From assembly GCA_016783145.1 (NCBI GenBank), contig JADHXD010000045.1:1-32260 (forward strand): a stretch of DNA of 32,260 nucleotides, read 5' to 3'. This DNA is from Anaerolineae bacterium. GTDB taxonomy: Bacteria > Chloroflexota > Anaerolineae > JAFGEY01. Shown in pieces: positions 6,594-13,636 of the stretch. A program made the translations under genes and the position numbers. The notes under the pieces were generated by a model, which saw only the letters and a list, made by a program, of their open reading frames with translations, was not told the origin of the DNA and made no database searches. Within the stretch, counting starts at the first letter, position 1. Every line of letters begins with the position of its first letter.

Positions 6594-6621
6594 TTGACAG
6601 AGGACTTGGACGTGCTACAAT
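6594..6621 (+). promoter_or_regulatory. Sigma70-type promoter of the TetR-ABC operon
   Basis: TTGACA (6594-6599), 16-bp spacer, TACAAT (6616-6621), with a predicted start near 6629 and a leader of about 80 nt. It points away from the isomerase promoter 30 bp to its left. I see no clean palindrome to name as the TetR operator. Confidence 0.65.
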
Positions 6622-6710
6622 GTCGGCAACTCTACGAGGATTTCCTTGATAGATCGAGCCTATGCTCACCCAGCCAAGCCTGAGCTTGAACGAGGAAAGG
6701 GACGACGACC

Positions 6711-7349
6711 ATGACAGAACGAGAGGACCGCCGACGGCGGCGGATCGAGCGCCGCAGGAAAGAGATCCTCGCCGCCGCCGCACCCATCTTTGCAGAAAAG
6801 GGCTACCGTCACACAACGGCGAGAGAGATAGCCGAAGCCGTCGACCTCGCCGAGGGAACACTGTATCACTACTTTGACAGCAAAGGGGAAATCCTGGTCG
6901 CCATTCTGGAGGAGATGAGTGAGGACGTGCAGGCCATCTTTCGGCAGGCTGACGGCCTGGAAAGCCGCCAGGACCTCATCGATCTGGTGGCGGAGGGATA
7001 CCGTGTCATGACCTCGAAACTCGCGTACTCTCGCACGCTACTCCTCGAAGCGTGGCTGGATGACGCCGTACTGCAGGATCTTGTCTCTGAGCGGATGCAG
7101 AACCTGGGCGAGCACATCCGGGCGTTTGTCGCCAGGCGGATCGCACGCGGCGTTTTCCGCCCGGTCGATCCCTCCACGACGGCAAGGATGATCGTCGGTA
7201 TGTTTGTCGTGCCCGTCGCGCCGGTCATGCGCGGGATCCAGCCTCCGCCGAGCCCCGAGGAGTGCCATATGCTCGCCCAATCTGTGGTTGACCTGGTCTT
7301 TGACGGTCTGTGCGTCCGCCAGGAGGCTGCTGAAGAGATCCATCCCTAG
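6711..7349 (+). CDS. TetR/AcrR-family transcriptional regulator
   Basis: This 212-residue protein has a basic N-terminus and a textbook TetR DNA-binding domain: ILAAAAPIFAEKGYRHTTAR, EIAEAVDLAEGTLYHYFDSK (about residues 40-59) and GEILVAILEEM. The C-terminal helices, about 75-205, form the ligand/dimer domain. AAAGGG lies upstream of ATG. It is the first gene of an operon encoding two ABC ATPases and two HlyD-type adaptors. In enterobacteria a TetR protein (CecR) likewise heads the ybhGFSR exporter operon, so a repressor of this drug/metabolite exporter, released by an exported compound, is the likely role. The ligand is unknown. Confidence 0.93.
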   Translation: MTEREDRRRRRIERRRKEILAAAAPIFAEKGYRHTTAREIAEAVDLAEGTLYHYFDSKGEILVAILEEMSEDVQAIFRQADGLESRQDLIDLVAEGYRVMTSKLAYSRTLLLEAWLDDAVLQDLVSERMQNLGEHIRAFVARRIARGVFRPVDPSTTARMIVGMFVVPVAPVMRGIQPPPSPEECHMLAQSVVDLVFDGLCVRQEAAEEIHP

Positions 7350-7436
7350 CCACCGGGGGCACAGAGGTCCCAGGGGCCTTCGGAGGGCGTCAGACAGTTG
7401 AACCGAACCGTAGACCAAGACGTACCAAGAGGCAAG

Positions 7437-8387
7437 ATGGCAGAAGTCACCATTCGCACCAAGGACTTGAGCAAGCGATTCCGGACCAAGACCGGCGTCG
7501 TCCAGGCGGTCAACGGCGTGACGCTCCAGGTGCGCAGGGGAGAGACCTACGGGTTGATCGGGCCGGACGGCGCGGGCAAGACGACGACGACGCGCGTGAT
7601 CCTGGGTCTGCTCCGCAGGACCAGCGGCGAGAGCTCGATCCTCGGATACGACTCTATGCGCGACACGTACGCCATCCGCGAGCGCGTGGGGTACATCGCG
7701 CAGCAGTTCGCCCTGCCCCCGGATATGACGGTGATGGAAAACATGCGCTTCTTTGCCGATCTGCACGGCGTCCAGCGTGCTGAGCAGGCCACACGCATTC
7801 CCGAACTGCTTGACTTTGCCGGGCTGAGTCCGTTCACGGATCGCCTGGCAGGGCGACTCTCGGGCGGTATGAAGAAGAAACTGGCCCTGGCGTGCAGTCT
7901 GGTCCACGAGCCGCAGGTGGTGATGCTCGACGAGCCCACGCTGGGCGTCGATCCAGTCAGCCGGCGTGAGTTCTGGAACCTGCTGGGCAACCTGAGGGCC
8001 GAAAAGGGGGTGAGCATCTTGGTCTGCACGCCCTACATGGACGAGGCCGAACGATGCAACTGGGTGGGGCTAATGTATGAAGGCAAGTTGATCGCCCAAG
8101 AGTCGCCGCAGGGGATCAAGCGGATGGTATCCGGGCGCTTGCTTGAATTCACGCCGTCGGATTTCGTGCCCGCGGAACAGATTGTGTCTGGCCTGGAGGG
8201 AGTGCTCGAAGTCCAGACCTACGGGTTGATGCTTCACGTCTTTGTCGACGATATCGCCAGATGCCAGGTCGAGATCGAGGTCGCATTGGCCGCGCAGGGC
8301 ATCGCCTGCCAGGGCATGCGCGAGATCGAAGTGCGGATGGAGGAGGCCTTTATCTCGTTGATCCGGAGGAGGCGGCAGGAGAGATGA
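7437..8387 (+). CDS. ABC exporter ATPase, YbhF N-half type (degenerate H-loop)
   Basis: The 316-residue ATPase has Walker A IGPDGAGKTT (about 41-50, with Asp where most have Asn), Q-loop YIAQQF, signature LSGGMKKK (141-148) and Walker B VVMLDEPTLGVD. The switch loop reads VCTPYMDEAERC, so the usual His is Pro199. The GPDGAGKTT loop, the STPYMDEAE-like switch and the C-terminal MEEAFISLI segment match the N-terminal half of the fused double ATPase YbhF. It probably pairs with the next gene product as an asymmetric ATPase dimer in which one site is weak. ATG 7437 is used because AAGAGG lies just upstream; the in-frame TTG at 7398 adds a non-conserved extension. Confidence 0.92.
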   Translation: MAEVTIRTKDLSKRFRTKTGVVQAVNGVTLQVRRGETYGLIGPDGAGKTTTTRVILGLLRRTSGESSILGYDSMRDTYAIRERVGYIAQQFALPPDMTVMENMRFFADLHGVQRAEQATRIPELLDFAGLSPFTDRLAGRLSGGMKKKLALACSLVHEPQVVMLDEPTLGVDPVSRREFWNLLGNLRAEKGVSILVCTPYMDEAERCNWVGLMYEGKLIAQESPQGIKRMVSGRLLEFTPSDFVPAEQIVSGLEGVLEVQTYGLMLHVFVDDIARCQVEIEVALAAQGIACQGMREIEVRMEEAFISLIRRRRQER

Positions 8388-8406
8388 ACCAAGCGCTGTG
8401 CAGGAT

Positions 8407-9360
8407 ATGAACACCTATCAGCACCCTATCGAGGTCCGGGATCTGACCAAGACATTTGGCACATTCGTGGCCGTTGACCACGTCAGTTTCACCGTCAATC
8501 AGGGTGAGGTATATGGCTGGCTGGGGCCGAATGGGGCAGGCAAGACGACCACCATTCGCATGCTGCTGGGTTTGCTCAAGCCCTCAGGGGGCGAGGCGCG
8601 CGTGTTGGGCTACAACCCCGCAGTAGAGACGAAAAAGATGCAGGCCCAGGTCGGCTACATGTCGCAGCTCTTTACGCTCTACAACGACCTGACCGCCAGC
8701 GAGAACATCCGCTTCTACGGGCAGGCCTATGGGCTGAAGCGACAGGAACTGCGCCGCCGTCACGACGAGATCATCGCCATGGCCGGATTGCAGGGTCGGG
8801 GACAGGAGCTGACCCGCAATCTCTCCGGCGGCTGGAAGCAGCGTCTGGCCCTGGGGTGCGCTATCGTTCACAAGCCAAGGGTCGTCTTTTTGGATGAGCC
8901 AACCGCTGGCGTCGATCCGATCAGCCGCCGCGAGTTTTGGGGGCTGATCTATGCCATGGCCAAGGAGGGCGTGACGGTGTTGGTAACCACGCACTATATG
9001 GACGAAGCGGAGCTGTGCCAGCGCGTCGGTTTTCTGAGCAAAGGCAGGCTGATCGCCCTGGATACCCCCGACCAACTCAAGCGCACACAGATGCACGGTC
9101 ACGTGCTCGAGATCGACTGCGCAAACAGCGAGCGGGCCGCCCGCGTTCTGCGCCAAGCCAAGGAGAGCGGGCTCATTCCCTTTGACGAGATCGCGCTCTA
9201 TGGTGCGCAGATCCACGCCGTCGTACCCGATGCCACGACCTTCAGGGAGCCAGTGTGGAAGCTGCTGGCCGACGGTGGGATCGATGTGCGCGCCGTCGAG
9301 TGGATCGCGCCGACCCTGGAGGACGTGTTTATCTCATCTGTACAGGCAAGAGGGGATTGA
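8407..9360 (+). CDS. ABC exporter ATPase, YbhF C-half type
   Basis: The 317-residue ATPase has a full set of motifs: Walker A GPNGAGKTT (40-48), Q-loop GYMSQLFTLYNDLT, signature RNLSGGWKQR (about 137-146), Walker B VVFLDEPTAGVD and an intact switch His196 in TTHYMDEAELC. The C-terminus WIAPTLEDVFISSV is the accessory domain of drug-export ATPases. It corresponds to the C-terminal half of YbhF; the preceding gene is the N-terminal half, so the fused protein of enterobacteria is split here. The start could be ATG 8407 or GTG 8398; neither has a well-spaced ribosome site. The stop shares one base with the next start (TGATG). Confidence 0.92.
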   Translation: MNTYQHPIEVRDLTKTFGTFVAVDHVSFTVNQGEVYGWLGPNGAGKTTTIRMLLGLLKPSGGEARVLGYNPAVETKKMQAQVGYMSQLFTLYNDLTASENIRFYGQAYGLKRQELRRRHDEIIAMAGLQGRGQELTRNLSGGWKQRLALGCAIVHKPRVVFLDEPTAGVDPISRREFWGLIYAMAKEGVTVLVTTHYMDEAELCQRVGFLSKGRLIALDTPDQLKRTQMHGHVLEIDCANSERAARVLRQAKESGLIPFDEIALYGAQIHAVVPDATTFREPVWKLLADGGIDVRAVEWIAPTLEDVFISSVQARGD

Positions 9361-11081
9361 TGGAGATGAAAAACCCAGAACCCAACAAGGTGACCCCGGG
9401 ATCGCCGGAGCACCTGACCCAGGGAATTGACGCGCTCCGTTCAGGACAGCGTGCCAGAGCGCAAAGTCTGTTCGCGCGGGCTGTGCGCCAGCACCCAGGG
9501 GACCCGATGGCGTGGCTGTGGTTGAGCCGCAGCGTGGACGACAAGGAGCAGAAACGTGAGTGCCTGGCGCGTGCCCGCCGCCTGATGCAATCGCCCGAAC
9601 CTGAAGGCGGGCAGAAGAGCGATGCCGGACAGGAGAAGGCGCCCACAGGACAGGAGCACTCCGTTGGACTGCCCGGCGTCTCCGCCACAAGCGCAGCGCC
9701 CAGGCTGCCTGGACGCCGCTCGCGCTGGAAGCAGGTTATCATAGGAATCGCTGCCGCCGTCGTCCTGAGCTGCCTCGCAGGGGCCCTTTGGCGAGGCAGC
9801 CGAGCCCAAGCGCAGAACGGAGCACGGAACGCCTCCAACGGCGTCGTGGTCGAGGCGTCAGGCGTGATCCAGGGCGAAGAGGTCTCCGTGTCCAGCGAGT
9901 ATGGAGGCCCGATCAGCGCGCTCCTGGTCGAAGAAGGGCAGGAGGTCGTGACGGGGCAGACGATCGCCCAACTCGACACCGCATTGTTGGATGCGCAGAT
10001 CGAGGCCGCCCAAGCGGCCATCGCCCTCGCCGAGGCAGACCTGGCCCGCGCGCGAGCAGGGGCAAGACAAGGACAGATCGCCGCCGCCGAAGCCCGGTTG
10101 GCGCAGGCCGAAGCAGCCCGCATCGCTGCCACGCAGGCGGTCAGCGATACGACGGCCCTGGTCGAGAACCCCCAAGAGATCCGCATGCAGATCGCCGTCC
10201 TGCAGGCCCAGATCGAAGCGGAGAAACATCGCCTGGCCGAGAGCCTGGCGCTCAAGGATGCTGCCGAGATCGGCAAAGACCAGTTCGGGGAGGCGCAGGA
10301 GAGGATCATGGACGCGGGAGGGCCAGGGAGCCGTCACAAGGTTCCGATTCCCGGCTCGCCCGGCAGCTATGCCGAGTACACCGTGCCTTCCCTGCCCATG
10401 GAGGCGCACCTGGCCCCCAACGCCTGGTGGCAGTCGTGGGTGGGCGTCAATGCCACCGCCGCCCGGGTGGAGGGACTCGAGGCGTCGCTGAGCCAGCTCT
10501 ATGCGCAGCGGCAGCACCCTCAGGAGCTGGAGACTCAGGTGGACGCGGCCTTGTCCGCCCTGGCTCAGGCCGAAGCTCAAGCCGCGATCGCCCAGGCCCA
10601 GGTGGACGCGCTCCGAACTGGCGCGTCCGCGGAACAGATCGCTGCCCTGGAAGCACGCATTGACCAGGCGCGTGCGGCGCTGATCACGTTGTGGTCTCAG
10701 AGAGACAAGATGAAGGTCCGATCCCCTCTCGACGGGACCGTGACAGACCTCCCGGTTCATCGCGGCGAGGTTGCCGCGCCAGGAGCAACCCTGGCCACCA
10801 TCGCTAACCTGAGACGAGTCACACTCACCGTCTATGTTCCCGAGACGCAGGTCGGGCATATCCACCTGGAGCAGAGCGTAGAGGTGGCGGTGGACAGTGC
10901 GCCGGGTCGCGCCTTCCACGGCACGGTCCTGCACATCGCCGACACGGCCGAGTTCACGCCGCGCAACGTGTCGACGCAGGAGGAACGGGTCCATCTCGTC
11001 TTTGCGGTCGAGATCGGCCTTGGCAATGAGGACGGCGCACTCAAGCCGGGCATGCCCGCCGACGCGGTGTTTCGGGGGTGA
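9360..11081 (+). CDS. Membrane-anchored HlyD-family adaptor with N-terminal TPR-like segment
   Basis: The protein is 573 residues, long for the family. Residues 18-76 look like a cytoplasmic TPR-type helical pair (GIDALRSGQRARAQSLFARA, then HPGDPMAWLWLSRSV). A Gln/Gly/Pro-rich linker follows, then one membrane helix at about 125-144 (QVIIGIAAAVVLSCLAGALW). The rest is periplasmic/extracellular HlyD architecture: barrel-sandwich half SSEYGGPISALLVEEGQEV, long Ala-Glu-rich coiled coil (about 205-450), second half VRSPLDGTVTDLPVHRGEVA and a beta-barrel ending KPGMPADAVF. Such adaptors link an ABC-2 exporter to the outside. ATG 9360 overlaps the ATPase stop and follows GAGGGG. The TPR-like part on the inside is unusual and might contact the ATPases; that is inference. 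Confidence 0.88.
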   Translation: MEMKNPEPNKVTPGSPEHLTQGIDALRSGQRARAQSLFARAVRQHPGDPMAWLWLSRSVDDKEQKRECLARARRLMQSPEPEGGQKSDAGQEKAPTGQEHSVGLPGVSATSAAPRLPGRRSRWKQVIIGIAAAVVLSCLAGALWRGSRAQAQNGARNASNGVVVEASGVIQGEEVSVSSEYGGPISALLVEEGQEVVTGQTIAQLDTALLDAQIEAAQAAIALAEADLARARAGARQGQIAAAEARLAQAEAARIAATQAVSDTTALVENPQEIRMQIAVLQAQIEAEKHRLAESLALKDAAEIGKDQFGEAQERIMDAGGPGSRHKVPIPGSPGSYAEYTVPSLPMEAHLAPNAWWQSWVGVNATAARVEGLEASLSQLYAQRQHPQELETQVDAALSALAQAEAQAAIAQAQVDALRTGASAEQIAALEARIDQARAALITLWSQRDKMKVRSPLDGTVTDLPVHRGEVAAPGATLATIANLRRVTLTVYVPETQVGHIHLEQSVEVAVDSAPGRAFHGTVLHIADTAEFTPRNVSTQEERVHLVFAVEIGLGNEDGALKPGMPADAVFRG

Positions 11082-11106
11082 CCCGTCACGGACAAGGAGG
11101 TGCGAG

Positions 11107-12405
11107 ATGAAGGGGAAACGGTCTGCCTGGGCCATCGCAGGTCTTGTGGTTGCTCTTGTGTCGTGCCAGGTTGGGGGGGGCGACCTCGGGGACCTTGAGG
11201 CATTCAGATGGCTGCGGGCAGTGTTCACAGAGGCCGATGAGAACCAGGGCCTGCTAGCTGCGTCGGGCACGATCCAGGCAGACAAGATCCGCATTGCCAG
11301 CCCATTGGGGGGGCAGATCGCCTCGATCAAGGTCTCAAAGGGCCAGGAGATCCAGGCCGGAGACGTGCTGGTCGTGCTGGACAGCACGCATATCCTGGAC
11401 AGGCTGACGGAAGCGCGCTCCGCCGTGGCTGCGGCAGAGGCCGCGCTGGCGCTGGCCCAGGCCGGTCCACGCGCCGAGGAGATCGCTGGGGCCAGGGCAG
11501 CGCTGTCGTTGGCACGTGCAGGGCAAGAGGGAGCACAGTCTGCCTGGGAGAACGCCCGGGACGTGCTGGAGGACCCGCAGGAGCTGAACGCCCAGATCGT
11601 CGAATCGCAGGCCCAGGTCAAGCTCGCCGAACAGGCCGTGTTCCTGGCAGAGGCGGAGCTAGACAGGGAAAGACTGCTGGCCCGGCAAGTCAAGGAGGGG
11701 ACAAAAGCGCGCGAGGCCGCCGATTGGCGAGTGAGAAGCTTTGAGGAGGCACTGGCAGCCGCACAGGCCGACCTGGTGACGGCCCAAACGGTTCTGGACT
11801 GGCTGTGGCAACTCCGAAAGCAGCCGTTGGGCCTCGCCGCCCAGGCAAACGCTGCCGAGGGGCAGGTCCGCATAGCTGAAGCCGGGGTCGCCGTGTCCCA
11901 GGCCCTGCTGGATGACCTGGTCGCCGGGCCGACGGGCGAAGAGGTCGCCCTTGCTGAGGCGGGAGTCCGCCTGGCCGAAGCGCAGGCTCAAGTACTGCAG
12001 GTCCACCTGGACAGGTGTACGCTGACCAGTCCCGTTGACGGCGTCGTCCTGGACCAAGCCCTGCGCGTAGGGGAACTGGCCGCCCCCGCGGCCACGGTCC
12101 TGAGCGTCGCTGACCTGAGCAGACTGGTCCTGACCGTCTACGTCCCGGTCAACCGGATGGGAGAGGTGCAGCTTGGGCAGGAAGTTCAGGTCGCGGTGGA
12201 CAGCTTCCCGGGCAGCAAGTTCGAGGGCCAGGTGGCCCAGATCAGCGACCACCCCGAGTTCACGCCGCGCAACGTCGCGACCAAGGAAGAGCGGCTGAAC
12301 ACCGTGTACGCGGTCGAGATCGTGTTGCACAACCCTGGAGGGCGACTCAAGCCTGGCATGCCGGCCGACGCGCTCTTTCTGTCCACATCTGGAGAACCCG
12401 AATAG
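11107..12405 (+). CDS. HlyD-family adaptor, lipoprotein
   Basis: The 432-residue protein starts with a lipoprotein signal: MKGKRSAWAI, hydrophobic GLVVALVSC with Cys20 in a canonical LVSC lipobox. It then has the HlyD pattern: SPLGGQIASIKVSKGQEIQA, a coiled coil of Ala/Glu-rich helices (about 95-300), TSPVDGVVLDQALRVGELAA and a C-terminal barrel ending KPGMPADALF. It shares a distinctive segment with the preceding adaptor (EFTPRNV followed by EER and AVEI), so the two arose by duplication. One adaptor is a lipid-anchored protein and the other is a transmembrane protein, suggesting a mixed adaptor ring. AAGGAGG precedes ATG by 6 nt. Downstream permease genes expected for this operon are absent. 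Confidence 0.9.
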   Translation: MKGKRSAWAIAGLVVALVSCQVGGGDLGDLEAFRWLRAVFTEADENQGLLAASGTIQADKIRIASPLGGQIASIKVSKGQEIQAGDVLVVLDSTHILDRLTEARSAVAAAEAALALAQAGPRAEEIAGARAALSLARAGQEGAQSAWENARDVLEDPQELNAQIVESQAQVKLAEQAVFLAEAELDRERLLARQVKEGTKAREAADWRVRSFEEALAAAQADLVTAQTVLDWLWQLRKQPLGLAAQANAAEGQVRIAEAGVAVSQALLDDLVAGPTGEEVALAEAGVRLAEAQAQVLQVHLDRCTLTSPVDGVVLDQALRVGELAAPAATVLSVADLSRLVLTVYVPVNRMGEVQLGQEVQVAVDSFPGSKFEGQVAQISDHPEFTPRNVATKEERLNTVYAVEIVLHNPGGRLKPGMPADALFLSTSGEPE

Positions 12406-12427
12406 ATCACACCACGGAGGTCTACCG

Positions 12428-13204
12428 ATGCCATCCACCCAGTCACCGTCAGCCGGTCGCCGAGAGGGTCGCGTCCGGCGGTACGAGGAACTGAGACCCG
12501 ACGAACTGGCCGAGATCGTCCGCACCCGCCCCATCGCCTTTTGGCCGCTCGGCCTTCTCGAGCATCACGGCTGGCACCTGCCCGTCGGATTGGACGGCCT
12601 AAAGGCGGAACAGATCTGCATCCAGGTCGCAGAACGCACCGGAGGGCTCCTCCTGCCGACGATGTGGTGGGGAGGCGGTGGAGGTCACGGAGGGTTCATG
12701 TGGACCCTGTACCAGTCGGAGGAGGCCGCGGAGCAGATCTTGGTCGAGACGGTCAGGCAGATGATCCGCTTTGGGTTTCGGATCCTCGTTCTGCTCGCCG
12801 GGCACTATCCCTGGCGGCGGATCCTGGACAAGCGCCTTCCCGCCCTTCGGCAAACACACCCCGACGTGCTGCTCCTGTGGGGCACGGAAGTAGAGATCGG
12901 CGGCGCCGTGCGCTTGCCTGGCGACCACGCCGCACGCGAGGAGACCTCCTACGGTCTGGCCCTTTTCCCCCAGTGGGTGGATCTCGACGCCATGCGCCCA
13001 GGCAGAGACGCTTCTGCATGGCCGGAGGGACGCCCACCCCCTGCCGCCACTCAGCACCCGGGCGTTTGCTTTGATCCCGCCGATCCGCTGTTCGCACAGA
13101 TGGGGGAGGACGCACGCACGGCAACCGCCGAGAGGGGCAGAGAGGCCATAGCCCGCCTGGTGACTCACCTGGCGGAGACGATCAACGCACACCTGGAGAG
13201 CTGA
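12428..13204 (+). CDS. Creatininase-family amidohydrolase
   Basis: This 258-residue protein carries the metal-binding signature of creatinine amidohydrolase relatives: PLGLLEHHGWHLPVGLDGL with Glu45, His47, His50 and Asp56, and later GDHAAREETS, the counterpart of HAGExETS with a ligand Glu. The canonical GHGGN segment reads AGHYPWRR here, so one normally Gly/Asn-rich loop has diverged. Members hydrolyse cyclic amides (creatinine, or formamide intermediates in riboflavin/F420 and mycofactocin pathways), and substrate cannot be assigned. GGAGG precedes ATG by 8 nt. It lies 22 bp after the second adaptor gene, in the position where the exporter permeases would be expected, so it may process the exported compound or be an unrelated passenger. 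Confidence 0.85.
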   Translation: MPSTQSPSAGRREGRVRRYEELRPDELAEIVRTRPIAFWPLGLLEHHGWHLPVGLDGLKAEQICIQVAERTGGLLLPTMWWGGGGGHGGFMWTLYQSEEAAEQILVETVRQMIRFGFRILVLLAGHYPWRRILDKRLPALRQTHPDVLLLWGTEVEIGGAVRLPGDHAAREETSYGLALFPQWVDLDAMRPGRDASAWPEGRPPPAATQHPGVCFDPADPLFAQMGEDARTATAERGREAIARLVTHLAETINAHLES

Positions 13205-13636
13205 TCCCACATCCGCGGGGAGGTGCGGAGGCCTCGGCAGGGGAGCGACGTTCTCTCGTGCCGATACGCTCAGTGGTGCGCCAGGGCGCGTCCACAGACC
13301 TGCTCTGGAATGCCTTCTGTGGAGAGCACGATATCGATCATCCCCCTGCACTGCGTCGTTTGCGATTGAGCTTGATTATGTCAGGAAGCTTGTCGACCTT
13401 GTCATCCCCATCTAGCCATGCTGCATTAGGAAAGGGAAGGGAGACTCTGAAGATAAGGGCTCTTATGTGAGGAGATTCTGGGCGCAAAGAGATGGCTAGT
13501 CAGGTTGACCAATGTAGGATCTTACCAGTTATTGGCAGGCATCTCAGATTACCTGGCAGCAGCCTACGTTCGGCCCCGCCCCTCGATCAACATATGGTCA
13601 CTCATTCTCGTTGGCCTGTTCAGATCGTTGATGCGC
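13205..13636. other. Intergenic stretch at a base-composition change
   Basis: No convincing gene is visible in these 432 bp. Two short GC hairpins without U-tracts (CCGC/GCGG at 13213-13228 and CGGCA/TGCCG at 13235-13263) follow the creatininase stop and could weakly end transcription. From about 13380 the DNA becomes less GC-rich, like the following gene. A 15-bp near-repeat, GATACGCTCAGTGGT (13263-13277) and GATGCGCTCAGTGGT (13630-13644), flanks the stretch. Confidence 0.5.

Noticed and set aside
7038..7907. Minus-strand open frame opposite TetR and the first ATPase
   Set aside because: Spans two real plus-strand genes and has no motifs of its own.
9858..11873. Very long open frame on the minus strand opposite the adaptor genes
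   Set aside because: It is antisense to two well-supported HlyD genes and results from GC-rich codon structure; its translation is rich in Ser/Arg/Ala without recognisable motifs.
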